DNA from: Pisolithus tinctorius
Taxonomy: Eukaryota > Basidiomycota > Agaricomycetes > Boletales > Pisolithaceae
DNA length: 64,000 nt
Direction of reading: 5' to 3'
NCBI GenBank assembly: GCA_024663395.1
Contig: JANFAH010000031.1
Span: 434,001 to 498,000 of the forward strand
The notes beneath the pieces were generated by a model. The model had not been told where the DNA came from. It was given only the letters and a program-made list of their open reading frames with translations, and made no database searches. Positions 1 through 10,008 of the stretch are shown here, piece after piece. Numbering within the stretch: position 1 is the first letter of the stretch; each line of letters starts with the position of its first letter. The translations under genes were made by a program, and so were the position numbers.

Positions 1-1
1 C

Positions 2-1759
2 GGAGACGGCAGTGATTGGACGGTCAGCCCGGACCCAGAAGCAGCATCGGGCCTAATAAACGATGTGTTCAAAATCACTAAACTACCACAGGAAAACCAG
101 CAACTACGCGAACGCTTCAGGGAAGAACCACTGTTCATGGAGGTAATAGACGCGATACTCAACATCGACACGAATACCCCCATAAGAGACCGCAACAGGG
201 CAAGACATAGATCGACACAATACCTAGTCGAACAAGGTAAACTATGGAGAATACACGGAGGAACCAGCGTACGACCGAGACACAAAGTAGAATGCATCAC
301 AAAACAAGAAGCATTCACCAAGGCGAAACACCTACACGAAACGGGAGGACACTGGGGACGAGACGCACTGAAAATGGCAATCACAGACAAGTACTACTCG
401 CCCAAACTCGACACGTCAATAATGAACGCAATACAAGACTGCGCGAAATGCAAGAACTTCGGCCCAACAAAACTAAACGCTCTACTCGAACCAATAACGA
501 GACGGCACCCGTTTGAACTACTCGTAGGAGACTACCTATCAATGCCAACAGGGAAAGGAGGGTACCACACGCTGGGATTATTCTTAGACACGTTCTCGCA
601 GCACGTATGGGTAATGAAGTACAAAACAGCCGGGACAGCGAAAACCACAGTGGACGGCCTAACAACCATATTTAACAACTTCACAGCAGCAGAGACGTTC
701 ATGACAGACGGCGCACGACACTTCAACAACGAAGAGGTCAAAACTTACTGCGCTAAGTGGTCCTGCACACATCATGTCATAGCAGCATACTCACCATGGG
801 TTAATGGGTTAGTAGAGGGCACGAACAAACTACTGCTACATATCCTCAAACGCCTGTGCGCACCAAACGTAGGAGAAGACGACGAAATGGAAACGGACCG
901 GGAAAAACTACCTAGAACGTGGCCAGACCATCTCGACGACGCGGTCCGCGCGCTGAACAACCGAGTGCTGCCAACACTCAAGTTCTCCCCCAAAGAACTG
1001 TTACTCGGGTTGGTGATCGATACCAAGCGCACAGCACTGACGCACAGCACCACAGAACCATCACCAGTGGATGCAGCAATCCACATGGCGTACGCAGCAC
1101 AACAACGACTGGATGGATACGAGGAAGCAGTCAAACACGCAATGAGAAGAAAACAAACGTTCGATCGCCGAGTACTAAGAAGACAAGGCGTAGAAGTCGT
1201 ATTTGCAAAGGGACAACTCGTACAAGTATACCGAAGCGACTTAGACTACACGTTCAAAACAGAACGGAAACTATTACCTAAGTGGTCACGCCCTTACAGA
1301 GTCTCGGAGAGACTAAAGAACTCCTACAGGTTAGAGAACCTGGCCGGCGAACCCATAGCAGGAGAGTTCAGCGCGAGAAGGTTACGCGCATTCGCAGCAA
1401 GGGAAGGAACACAGCTACACTCAGAGCAACAAGAGTTCATGAAACAGATAAAGGAAATGGAAAATGGAAATGAAGGAAGCGAAGAACAGGCGAGAAAGGG
1501 GATCGAGGAAGGAGACAGCGGGAGAGACAGACCACAGAGCACGAAGGTGCAAGACGGGACGACGGAGACGCAGCCTGGCAGAGAGGAGACGCGGGCTGAT
1601 GTTGAGGGGGACAAAGGGCCGGACATCGAGGGTGAACCGCAGCTCAACGCAGAGGAGGAGGCGGTAGTAGACGACGAGGACGTCGTCATCTTTGAAGGGG
1701 GCACATGGAGTAGGGGAACCAGGGGGACAGGAGATGAGGACACAGCCACATTGGCTTAG
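2..1759 (+). CDS. Ty3/gypsy polyprotein, integrase end (element B), 5' end outside the window
   Basis: Integrase part of a Ty3/gypsy retrotransposon polyprotein. The frame is already open at base 2, and the GTG at 65 is an ordinary valine codon, so this is the 3' portion of a longer frame. Counting from 65, a zinc-binding H2C2 region is visible (H91, H96, C126, C129), then the integrase core with D156 (GDYLS), D215 (MTDGARHF) and E251 (VEGTN), all present. A C-terminal beta-barrel-like region (YRVSERLKNSYRLENL) and an acidic, low-complexity tail follow; no chromodomain is seen. The frame has no internal stop, so it is either young or constrained. It ends about 90 bp before the truncated end of gypsy A1 on the opposite strand, and no LTR of its own is visible there. 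Confidence 0.9.
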   Translation, partial: GDGSDWTVSPDPEAASGLINDVFKITKLPQENQQLRERFREEPLFMEVIDAILNIDTNTPIRDRNRARHRSTQYLVEQGKLWRIHGGTSVRPRHKVECITKQEAFTKAKHLHETGGHWGRDALKMAITDKYYSPKLDTSIMNAIQDCAKCKNFGPTKLNALLEPITRRHPFELLVGDYLSMPTGKGGYHTLGLFLDTFSQHVWVMKYKTAGTAKTTVDGLTTIFNNFTAAETFMTDGARHFNNEEVKTYCAKWSCTHHVIAAYSPWVNGLVEGTNKLLLHILKRLCAPNVGEDDEMETDREKLPRTWPDHLDDAVRALNNRVLPTLKFSPKELLLGLVIDTKRTALTHSTTEPSPVDAAIHMAYAAQQRLDGYEEAVKHAMRRKQTFDRRVLRRQGVEVVFAKGQLVQVYRSDLDYTFKTERKLLPKWSRPYRVSERLKNSYRLENLAGEPIAGEFSARRLRAFAAREGTQLHSEQQEFMKQIKEMENGNEGSEEQARKGIEEGDSGRDRPQSTKVQDGTTETQPGREETRADVEGDKGPDIEGEPQLNAEEEAVVDDEDVVIFEGGTWSRGTRGTGDEDTATLA

Positions 1760-1849
1760 TCAGACGGAGGCAGACGTGGACATGAACATAGCGGTAGAAC
1801 ACACGATACGACGACAGACAGCATGATACAGCACTAAGAGACCACCACT

Positions 1850-4517
1850 CCACCACGACCAAAAGGGAATCATAGCCGTTTGAGACGGGTAAGTCAGTAA
1901 CCAGATCGCAAGAGATCTGTTGGAAAGGGCGGGTCGAGGTGGAGGGGATAGGCGTGAGGGGTGGTGTCGTTGGGTGGGTATTTACCTTGTTTTGCTGGCA
2001 TACAGCACAGCCTTCAACATATCTTCGGACGAAGGACGCCAGTCCGGGCCACCAAAATTCGGAAGAGACGAGTTGTCGTGTTTTTAGAACACCGGGGTGT
2101 CCAGCGGAGGGGTGGTCATGGTGGTTGGACACGACGGTCCAACGGAGGATAGGGTCATCGGGGATATACACCCGGTCTTTGTAAAGTAACACTCCGCTGT
2201 CAAATCTCCAATCAGAGAGATGAGATTTAAACGGGAGTGGCATGTCGACGTTTTCAATGGCACGAAGTGCCGTTTGGACCACGGGGTCTTTCATAGAGGA
2301 TGATGCGACTTTTTGAGTGAGGTTGGTGTCAATAAGATTGACGAACAGGGTTTGTGGGAGAAGGGTAACTCCTTTGTTATCTTCGTCATCGTCAGGGATA
2401 TGATCGGGTCGGCGAGAAAGTGCATCTGGTGCGGCCAGGTCTTTGCCTGGGACATGTTCTAACTGCAGATCAAAGTCTGCAAGGTCAAGGAGCCAGCGGG
2501 CCTGGCGACGATTCAAGTTCTGAGGTGACTTGAAGTATGTCAGGTTTTTATGGTCTGTGAAGACCTTGATCGGGAAAGGAGATCTGTGGAGATAATGTCT
2601 CCAGGATTTCAGTGCTCGAATAATTCCTAGCAGTTCTCTGTCATAGATGTCGTAGTTTCTTTCTGCAGGGTTAAACGATTGGGACAGGAAGGCACAGGGT
2701 TGCCATTGTCCATTCGAATCTTCTTGAAGGAGGATTCCTCCTGTTGCGTACTTGGACGCGTCTGTAGTGATTGCGAATGGCCGAGAGGTGTCGGGCATTC
2801 GAAGTGTAGGTTGTGCCATGAAGATCTGTTTGAGAAGTTCAAAAGCATCTTGGCATCTCTTGGACCAACTCCAGTCGACCATTTTCTTGGTGAGGTTGAT
2901 GAGTGGTCGTGCAATGTCCGAGTAGTAGGGGACAAATCTTCTGTAAAAGTTTGCGAATCCTAAAAAGGATCGCACATCCTTGACTTTCTTCGGAACGGGC
3001 CATTCGGCAATGCCTTGTACCTTGACGGGGTCCATGGCGACAGTATTTTCCTTGATAATCATGCCAAGGTATTCCACCTCGGCAAGATCAAAATGACATT
3101 TTTCTAACTTCAGAGGGAGAGAAAGTTCTCTCATTCTTTCGAGAACGCGACGGGTTCTTTTCTTGTGTTCTTCGGGGTCATCCGAGAAGATAAGGAGGTC
3201 ATCCATGTAGACGACCAACCACCCTTCTGCGATCATATCTCTAAAAGAGTCGTTCATGAATCGCTGGAAGGTGGCAGGGGAGTTACAGAGACCGAAGAAC
3301 ATGACGGTGGGTTCAAAAAGTCCTTTGTGTGTGATAAACGCCGCCTTCCATTGGTCTCCTTCCTTGATGCGGACATTGTTGTAGCCCGACCTGACATCCA
3401 TTTTAGTAAAGATGGAGGCTCCCTTTAGTTTGTCTACAAGATCCGAGATGAGGGGAAGGGGGTATGCATCCTTCACCGTATTCTTGTTCAGGTATCTGTA
3501 GTCTTGGCAGGGTCGTAGGGAACCATCCTTCTTTCCTACGAAGAAGAAGGGGGCAGCCTGGGGAGACTTCGAGGGACGGATTTTCCCTTCTCGAAGGTTT
3601 TCTTCGATAAACTTCTCTGCGGACTCTCGTTCAGAGGGAGAGAGAGGATATGCTTTAGCCACCTTGGGGACGAAGTCCTCTACAAGGTTTATGGCATGGT
3701 CGTATGGTCGTGATGGAGGTAAAACTCCATCAGATGGTTTCTCGAAAACCGAGGCGAAGTCTTTGTACTCCTCAGGGAGGACTGCCTTAGGTTTCTTCTT
3801 GTGTTCTTCTTGGGCTAACTCTGTAGCCGTGGTGATCTTTCGGAGAAGGCTATTATTGGGGTTAACCTTCTTGGCTTCTTCAACGAGTTTTCCAACCGAC
3901 ATCACGAAATGTGCTCGGATGGTTTCGTCTTCTGGTTCTTCATAATCCATGAACTTGTTTATCCCTTTCTTTTCAGTCGGGGACACAAGATTCACGGTTG
4001 GTTCTTCGATGGCAACGGAAGAGACGTTGCGTCTTAATTCCTTTGATCTATCAGTTTTCTCGTCGATAAATAACGTGCCCATCCTCCAGTTTACAACAGG
4101 GTTGTTTTCTTGGAGCCAGGGGAGACCCAGGATGACGTTTTCCATTCCACAATTGATGACATGGAAAAAGGACTGGTGGACGAGTCCTTTAACCTTAAAG
4201 TAGAGGGTGGCAGAAAATAGTATCTTCCCCTTTGAGTTTTGGGTTCCGTCGGCGTTTTTGGCGAGGATGGGTTCGGCGAGACGCTGAGTGGGGATTCGAT
4301 GCTTTCGCACAAAACCCCAGTCGATGCAAGAAATTTCCGCTCCAGAGTCAACCAGAGCGGTAGTGTTGACGACTTTCTGAGTAGTTTCTGATGCATAAAG
4401 GGAGATGGGAATCTGCATAGTACGTTCTGGTGTAGACGTTACAAGTACAGGGGCAACAGAAACTAAACTGTCCTTAGTTTGGGGAACATCTGGCATCAAC
4501 GCAGAGTTCCCATTCAA
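1850..4517 (-). CDS. pol: gypsy A1 pol, truncated in integrase
   Basis: Polyprotein with, in order, an aspartic protease (ALVDSGAE, catalytic D57), reverse transcriptase (FTKMDVRSGYNNVRI; YMDD at residues 437-440), RNase H (FAITTDASKYATGG) and the integrase H2C2 zinc domain (H..H then CAVCQQNK). The frame begins with TTG (4517-4515) in the -1 frame relative to gag; the first in-frame ATG is eight codons in and is absent from copy A2, so expression by frameshifting from gag is more likely than separate initiation. After about residue 890 the frame runs into unrelated DNA and the annotated tail is not integrase. Without the integrase core it cannot encode a complete set of functions. Confidence 0.88.
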
Positions 4518-4522
4518 AAATC
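4511..4522 (-). promoter_or_regulatory. candidate -1 ribosomal frameshift site between gag and pol (A1)
   Basis: On the coding strand gag ends GAT TTT TGA, and the pol frame reads TTT TTG AAT across the same bases. A run of five T directly before the stop lets tRNA-Phe re-pair one base back. The junction is identical in copy A2 (35374-35380). Frameshifting itself is inferred; the frame relation is seen directly. Confidence 0.5.
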
Positions 4523-5626
4523 CTTTCCAAGGGCCCTAGCGATGTTTACCAAGGCGATGGATGGGCCAGCGACTTTTTCTTCATCGTCGCTTTCTTCTAC
4601 TTCCACAATTTTGCGGATCTTCTTTACTTTCTTTTGGGGAGTCTTCCCCTTGTCTGGACATTCTCGAGAGAGGTGTCCTTTGTTTCCACAACCGAAACAT
4701 CTTCCTTCTTTGATGTGCCGGTCTCGTTCTTCTTTGGAGAGTCTCACTCCATCCACGTCCATAGCGTTTGGATCTTTTTCTTCGGCGAAATTGTTCCTAG
4801 GGTGGAACGTTTTCTTTTCCTTCTTCCCAAAGGTTTCGTTGACCTTTCTCCATTTAGTGTCGAACTTCTGTGCTTGGGTGTACCACTCAGTGATCTTGGT
4901 AGGAGTGGTTTCCATCATGTGGATTCGGTTCGCAATGAAAGGTTTGAGTCCTTGTGAGAAGAACTCGATCAAAGCGACGTCTTCCGTGATGGTAGAGTTG
5001 GCGGCGGCAGTTCGGAAATCGGTGATATATTGTTCGACCGATTCTTTTTGTTTTAGGGTACGTAGTTTGGCGATGGCAGTACCCGCGGTGTCTGCGGAGG
5101 TGAAAGAGGCTTTGAAATCTTTTATGAAATCGGCAAAAGTGCCGAAACTCGGGGGGTTCTTTTCCAGAGAGGTTTTCTGGAAGGTGGCAGCCCAGGAGCG
5201 GGCGACATCTTTCTTCATATACGACAGGGCGTAGACCACCTTCTTGGTGTCAGTGTCGTATAATTCTTCGTTTACCAAAAGATAGGTCTGTACGGAGTAC
5301 AGCCAGCTCATGGCATTCTTCTGGTTTCCATCAAAATCAGATGGAGCACCAATCTTCAGTTCAGTGGCTTTGGTGGCATTGCCAACCGGTGCCTTCGACG
5401 ATGAGCCAGACATCGTAATCTGTGGTGGGGGCGGCGGGGTAGGGAATAGTGGTGGGGGACTTGGTTGAATGGGGGTGCCAAGCGACGCAAGTGACTGGGA
5501 GAAGAGGTTCAAGAGGATTCCAGAGGTAAAACCTCTATCTGGCTGTTCGGGTTCGTTGGAGGAGGTGTCTGTGACAGTGCTCTCCTGTTCTTCGTCAGAC
5601 GACGATTCTTCACGAGTGGGTCGCAA
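4514..5626 (-). CDS. gag: gypsy A1 gag with CCHC zinc knuckle
   Basis: Capsid/nucleocapsid protein of the A-family gypsy element. The N-terminal 70 residues are acidic and proline-rich (SSSDEEQ; PSPPPLFPTPPPPP). A gag core follows (MSWLYSVQTYLL to FFSQGLKPFI), then one zinc knuckle of CX2CX4HX4C form (CFGCGNKGHLSREC). The given 5' boundary is a TTG codon; the first ATG in frame is at 5413 (MSGSSS). The frame stays open upstream of the TTG back to a TGA near 5671, and that stretch is conserved in A2, so either a non-AUG start or an upstream exon is possible. It ends in TGA at 4516-4514, overlapping pol by a few bases. Confidence 0.85.
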   Translation of the reverse strand: MRPTREESSSDEEQESTVTDTSSNEPEQPDRGFTSGILLNLFSQSLASLGTPIQPSPPPLFPTPPPPPQITMSGSSSKAPVGNATKATELKIGAPSDFDGNQKNAMSWLYSVQTYLLVNEELYDTDTKKVVYALSYMKKDVARSWAATFQKTSLEKNPPSFGTFADFIKDFKASFTSADTAGTAIAKLRTLKQKESVEQYITDFRTAAANSTITEDVALIEFFSQGLKPFIANRIHMMETTPTKITEWYTQAQKFDTKWRKVNETFGKKEKKTFHPRNNFAEEKDPNAMDVDGVRLSKEERDRHIKEGRCFGCGNKGHLSRECPDKGKTPQKKVKKIRKIVEVEESDDEEKVAGPSIALVNIARALGKDF

Positions 5627-5712
5627 CGGCGCCCAACGTCGATTGTTTCGGGGGTTCGTGGTGGTTCACTAAGCAGTGACCGATTTGGCCAAAGGCTGTA
5701 GACTTGAGCTTT

Positions 5713-6165
5713 TGTTACGCTCGACCGAAGTCAAGATGTAGGGAGAGCTCAAACGCAGACTAAGGATTCTACTGAGCAACGGCTGCAGTAACCTCTGTAA
5801 ACGACAGAGGATTTGAGGTAACGCCTGGTAAGAGTGGTCCTGGTAAGGGACACTGAGGGCAAAGTTCTGAGAACGCTGCGTATGATTGAGCAGCTCAAGT
5901 CTGGGTTTCCAGGACTTAAGCCGGCAGTCCTAAATACTACACAGAAGCGAACCATGAGGCGTCCGCATGTAACGAGGTAACTACGCCATTGGTTGAACAA
6001 TGACGACACATGTCCTAAGCATGTAACGAGCCAGTAACGCTAGTGGTGGAAACAGAGAGCCGTCGGATCAGAGGGAAGATGGCTCTAAAAGGAAATTAAG
6101 TCCAACGGATCACAAACAAGGCAAACGTATAACAGAAAAGGAAAAGTCAGGGGTGAAACGTAACA
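5713..6165 (-). repeat. A-family LTR (5' LTR of A1)
   Basis: 453-bp repeat beginning TGTTACG and ending CGTAACA, a perfect 7-bp terminal inverted repeat. Related copies lie at 30182-30633 and 36573-37024 (A2) and, inverted, at 40504-40956 (solo LTR). Confidence 0.9.
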
Positions 6166-6358
6166 GTTGGCAGACCTGGTCACTGCACCCTGAAAATTGA
6201 GACATTTTTTTCAACATCCATGCATATGCCCCAACAAGTCCGCACAGCAAATCCCACCAGCCACATAACCTTGTGGTGAGCATTGATGATTGCAAGGCAA
6301 GCCAATGGCCAATGATGGACATTATGTATCATAGTAGTTTAGTGTATGGTGCACATCG
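6166..6358. other. no gene seen
   Basis: Spacer between the A1 LTR and the helicase remnant; no coding or repeat signal recognised. Confidence 0.5.
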
Positions 6359-6730
6359 TCATGTTTGAGCATGTAAACATTTGTATACAGCTCCTGATGC
6401 CTTTGTCATTTGCCACCACTGCTTCATCCTTTCATCCATTTTATCCAAACACTCGTCTTCGTTCCATAAATATTCACTGGGATGCTGTGTGAAGAGCTGC
6501 ACATCAAAGTCTCTTAAAAGCCAAATTGTGTCATGCCCCCAGCTCCTTGACAAAGCAACATATGCATTGAATGGTGTCAATTGACCACTAGGCAGCATGC
6601 TGATGTCCATGACATCTACAAAATTAAGCACTCGACGAGTGCTTGATGAGCAGACTAATTCAGTATAGGTCAGGTTTAGATTACCAAAGGTCCTTTTATA
6701 GGTATATTTTTTTGCAAACCAGAATTCCAA
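6359..6730 (-). pseudogene. PIF1-like (Helitron-type) helicase, C-terminal fragment
   Basis: About 120 codons matching the C-terminal end of the PIF1-like DNA helicases that are abundant in basidiomycetes, many as Helitron remnants. The signature is the last helicase motif (LTPFNAYVALSRSWG) followed by DTIWLLRDFD and an HPSEYLWNEDE stretch. There is no good start codon, and upstream motifs are absent here; they lie at 12155-12488 on the same strand. The copia element, D1 and other DNA separate the pieces. Non-functional. Confidence 0.75.
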
Positions 6731-7200
6731 CAGATTGGGGAGAGATTGAGCACAATCTTATCATATCATTGTGTCTACTAGTACACAGCTATGTATCTAC
6801 ATAGAACTTGGAGTAATCAATGATTCTCCCCACCAGAAGACCAGTGGCTTAATGTATTCTATGAAGAAACTCATATCCTGACTGATATAGCATATGTAAT
6901 TTGAGTAAATTTTGTGGAATAACTGTGAAGAAAATTCAGTGGCCTTCATCTGCAAAATGGTTGAATTACAGCATACACTTTGGACAGTTTTTGAACTGTT
7001 TGAGAGCTTGGCAAGTACTGTTACTCAACTCAGCAAATGCTAAGCACTTGTTGAGAGCTCATTGAGCACTAAATGTTTTGTAGATGTTGTACATTCCATC
7101 TTGGTGTTCCATCAATGATGAGTGAACAGCTGCTGCTGCAAGGGAAAAGATGTGGACAAATCTATTTGTGGAGTTGTCAATGTAATGTCACAAGCCACCA
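6731..7200. other. AT-rich decayed DNA, no gene seen
   Basis: No recognisable coding remnant in either direction; almost no CpG. Confidence 0.4.
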
Positions 7201-8554
7201 AGCCAAATGACATCAAGAATTAGATTGATAATCACATCATGCTGAAGAAGTGGGTTGCACTGGCCTGTGTGGAAAATGAGTTGACAAAGGAAGTGGACAA
7301 GTATGACAGATAATACCACATCTTTGTAGAGGAAATTGTTACCATACAGGAGTCAAGGTATCTCCTCTCACTTTCATGTGGTTTCCACAGTAAGGTCCTC
7401 ACCTTGGAGGTCAGGTCACAACTGGTAGCATACATGAATGAGAGATTGGGCAGCTTGTTTAAACATCAAACAGATCTTAATGGTGATTCCCATGAGTGAT
7501 TTTGTGTAGCAGCTTTCATTGTTGGTAAACCATTTTGTGGGTAGGGTGAGAGCAGAAGGCTACTCAAGTTAGCCTAGACACAGAACTCAGACTTGAAATG
7601 ACAAAGTCTGTATTATCTACTAACCTAGACACAGAACTGTGTAGGTAGTGAGTAAAAAAGGTGTACTTAGTAGTGGAATAACACTGTACCTCAGACTTGA
7701 AATGATGAAGTGTAAACTAAGTACCTAACATATTACCTAATCAACTCAGTGTAGATCAGGTGGCATACTGTGCAACAAAAAACCATACATTAGCAATGAC
7801 ACCTGTAGATTAATCAGTTGATATGTGGAGCAAAAAAAAACATACTGATGACTGTTTGTGCAGACCCTTGGAGAGCCTCATGTGCTATCTGAAGGTTGTC
7901 TGCTCTTGAAGGAAGTGTGTCCTGAGTGAGGACTTTGTGTCTCATTGCATCCCTTGCCAACTCATTGATTTGTTTGATTTGACCCTTGGTAGGCTGTTGA
8001 TCATCTGTGATGGTGGGATTCGATGGGGTTTGTGGTGTGAGGGGCTGGGTATTGACTAGTGCTGAACTATGAGTACTGGAAATTGAAGGAGGTGGTAACT
8101 GTTGAGAAGAGCATTAACCTGTCACCATGATATCTGTCCCAGGGCAGAAGACACTGCCAGTGACTTGGAGTCCCTGTATTGTTTCATTCTCTCTCATTGG
8201 TGCAAATGCAGGGACAAATCGCACACCAGGGAGTGTGTATGGTGCAACCTGTGCACTACCATAGTTGGAAAGGGCAGATGGTGTCCTGCCAGAGAGTTGA
8301 TAGGCATTTTGAAGCTGACTTGGGTGATGTTGCCTGATTGAGTGGGCACCAGGTAGGGCAAAGTCATTAGCATGGAAGGTGTTGCCAGAGGGCAAGATGG
8401 GTGTGCTAGTACTGAAGGATTGTTGAGGAGATACCTGGAAGAGGATGTCTTCACTACATTGTAGAAGTATTTCTTGCTGCATTTGTGAATTGATAGCAAT
8501 GTTGATGTGGTGAGGATTTTCTGGTTGCTCATTTGAAATTCCAACTTGTGGCAT
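7201..8554 (-). pseudogene. decayed protein-coding remnant of unknown family
   Basis: The clearest part is an open frame at 8114-8554 followed, past one stop, by another 60 codons in the same frame (to about 7900). It is rich in Q, S and P and then has a helix-like stretch with AMRHKVLTQDTLPSRADN. Further downstream (7250-7480) only scattered hydrophobic segments remain between stops. The layout faintly recalls basidiomycete DUF6532 proteins (a charged helical segment, then hydrophobic segments), but I cannot establish this by eye. It may be unrelated to the flanking helicase pieces. Treat as an unidentified pseudogene. Confidence 0.3.
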
Positions 8555-8639
8555 GTTGGGCAGAAAACATGGGTTTAGATCACCACCCCTCAGAGGCCTT
8601 GCAGGTGCCTGTGAAATTGATTAGTACTGACAAGTTTGC

Positions 8640-9118
8640 ATCGACTGGGCAGCTTACCCATGGGTTGGCAAGTTGCTGGTGATGGCCTGCAGTGGACATC
8701 ACAATCATAGTCAAACAAGCACAACCTGTGACAACAAGCCTACAATGTTCACAGAGGCAATGTGTCATGCTGATGCTGATTGCTGGTATGCAGTGATGGC
8801 CAATGAATTAGTGACATTTCATGCTATAGGATTGTACAAGGAGGTACCATGCCCACCTGACAGGAAAATTATAGATTCAAAGTGGGTCTACAAGATAAAG
8901 TGAGGCCCTACAGGCAACATTGATAAGTACAAAGCCTGACTGGTTGCAAAGGGATTCATGCAGGTCCACAGAATTGATTATACAGAGACATTCATGCCCA
9001 TAGCTAAGTTTTCTACCATCAGAACTCTACTCACTCTCACTGCTAAGTATGGTCTGGAGATCCACCAGATGGATGTAAAGTTCACCTTTCTGAATGGCAA
9101 ACTTGAGGAGGAAATATA
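8640..9118 (+). pseudogene. Ty1/copia reverse transcriptase, 5' part
   Basis: Start of the copia-type reverse transcriptase: PTMFTEAM, then SKWVYKIK, DKYKA, LVAKGF, EIHQMDVK and FLNGKLEEEIY. At least two in-frame TGA codons (8901-8903 and after DKYKA) stand where arginine is conserved, as expected of CGA-to-TGA mutation. No gag, protease or integrase was recognised upstream, so the copy is 5'-truncated or decayed beyond recognition. The frame is cut at a TA (9117-9118) by element D1 and resumes at 10708. Confidence 0.8.
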
Positions 9119-9521
9119 CAGTGGCTCAAAAAAGTGTCCCAATGTTGGGTTATTTTAGAAAGAGTTGACATTTATGAGAGAGCCAATAGGAATTAGTTCA
9201 AACTCCTGCAGGACCAAAATTAGTGCTGACCGTTGCCTTGACAGCAAGGGCTTGCTTATGTAATTTGGTTGACATGGCACCAAGATATGACCATTTTAAA
9301 ATGACATGTCATTGGGACACTTTTTTGAGCATGATGTTGTCAGTCATTATTTAGTAAATAACATAGAGATTTGACAACTTCTGAGGGATTTTGTGCTTCA
9401 ACCCTGACTGATTATGTAATGTACATAATCCTGAGCCATAAAAATGGCTTGGGTCCCACTCAGCTAACCCTACTTCACCATGAAATGCATTTTTGCTTCT
9501 GCTAGAGCAAATATCCATCTT

Positions 9522-9620
9522 CTTTCTGAATCTGGCCTTTCTGCTCATCAAATCTCCTCTACAACTGGTCAGGGGAGTTCTACTGTGGCTAGGGTCATCA
9601 AAGAGTTCCAGCTAGATTAA
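9522..9620 (+). pseudogene. Tc1-type transposase helix-turn-helix remnant (D1 left arm)
   Basis: Frame reading SGLSAHQISSTTGQGSSTV then ARVIKEF, which has the spacing of the N-terminal paired-like HTH of Tc1 transposases (GLS..QI......STV.R). It ends at a TAA. The same coding occurs inverted in the right arm. Fragment only. Confidence 0.6.
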
Positions 9621-9825
9621 GGGAAACCTCAAATTAGGACATCCTTACCAGCCTTCTTCTCCTGGCAGAGGAGAACAGTCTCTAGTATGACCTCTGGAAG
9701 AGCTGAAATTGCTGTCCAGGCTATGCATATAATGTGTGTGGCCCTTTCCTCTCTTGTCACTTCCCAAACTGTTTGCAGTGTGCTTAATTCTGCATCCCTG
9801 AAGGCTGTAGTCAAGTAGGAGATGC

Positions 9826-10008
9826 CACTCTTGTCTTGCAAGCATACACAACAGTGACTTGCCTTTACTCTTAAGCACCAAAACTGGAATGTGGATGACT
9901 GCACTGGGGTCATCTGGTCAGTTGAGCCCAAGATCAATAGTATTGGACCAGATGGAAGGAAATTTGTGTGGAAAATGGTAGGGAAGTGTTTGCAGGATAA
10001 TTCATCTG
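9826..10008 (+). pseudogene. Tc1-type transposase catalytic fragment (D1 centre)
   Basis: The unique centre reads PLLSCKHTQQ, a TGA, then LAFTLKHQNWNVDD, then VIWSVEPKINSIGPDGRKF and VWK. This matches the Tc1 block WSDE.K.N..G.DGR..VWK around the first catalytic Asp, which is here Val (SVE). The downstream D and E blocks are missing, replaced by the inverted copy of the 5' arm. In D2 the same centre lies on the - strand. Confidence 0.65.

Larger units (their letters stand above)
1850..6165 (-). mobile_element. Ty3/gypsy element A1, 3'-truncated, with 5' LTR
   Basis: Retrotransposon reading right to left: 5' LTR at 5713-6165, gag at 4514-5626, pol at 4517 downward. Similarity to the complete copy A2 (30182-37024) stops near 1850, just after the integrase residues NGYDSLLVVV. 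The integrase core, chromodomain and 3' LTR are therefore missing, and the DNA beyond belongs to the tail of element B. Because A1 lacks its 3' end, no target-site duplication can be tested. The retained coding part has no internal stop, unlike A2. Confidence 0.85.

Noticed and set aside
65..67. GTG at 65 as a start codon
   Set aside because: The frame is open to the left edge and the residues before it fit the polyprotein.
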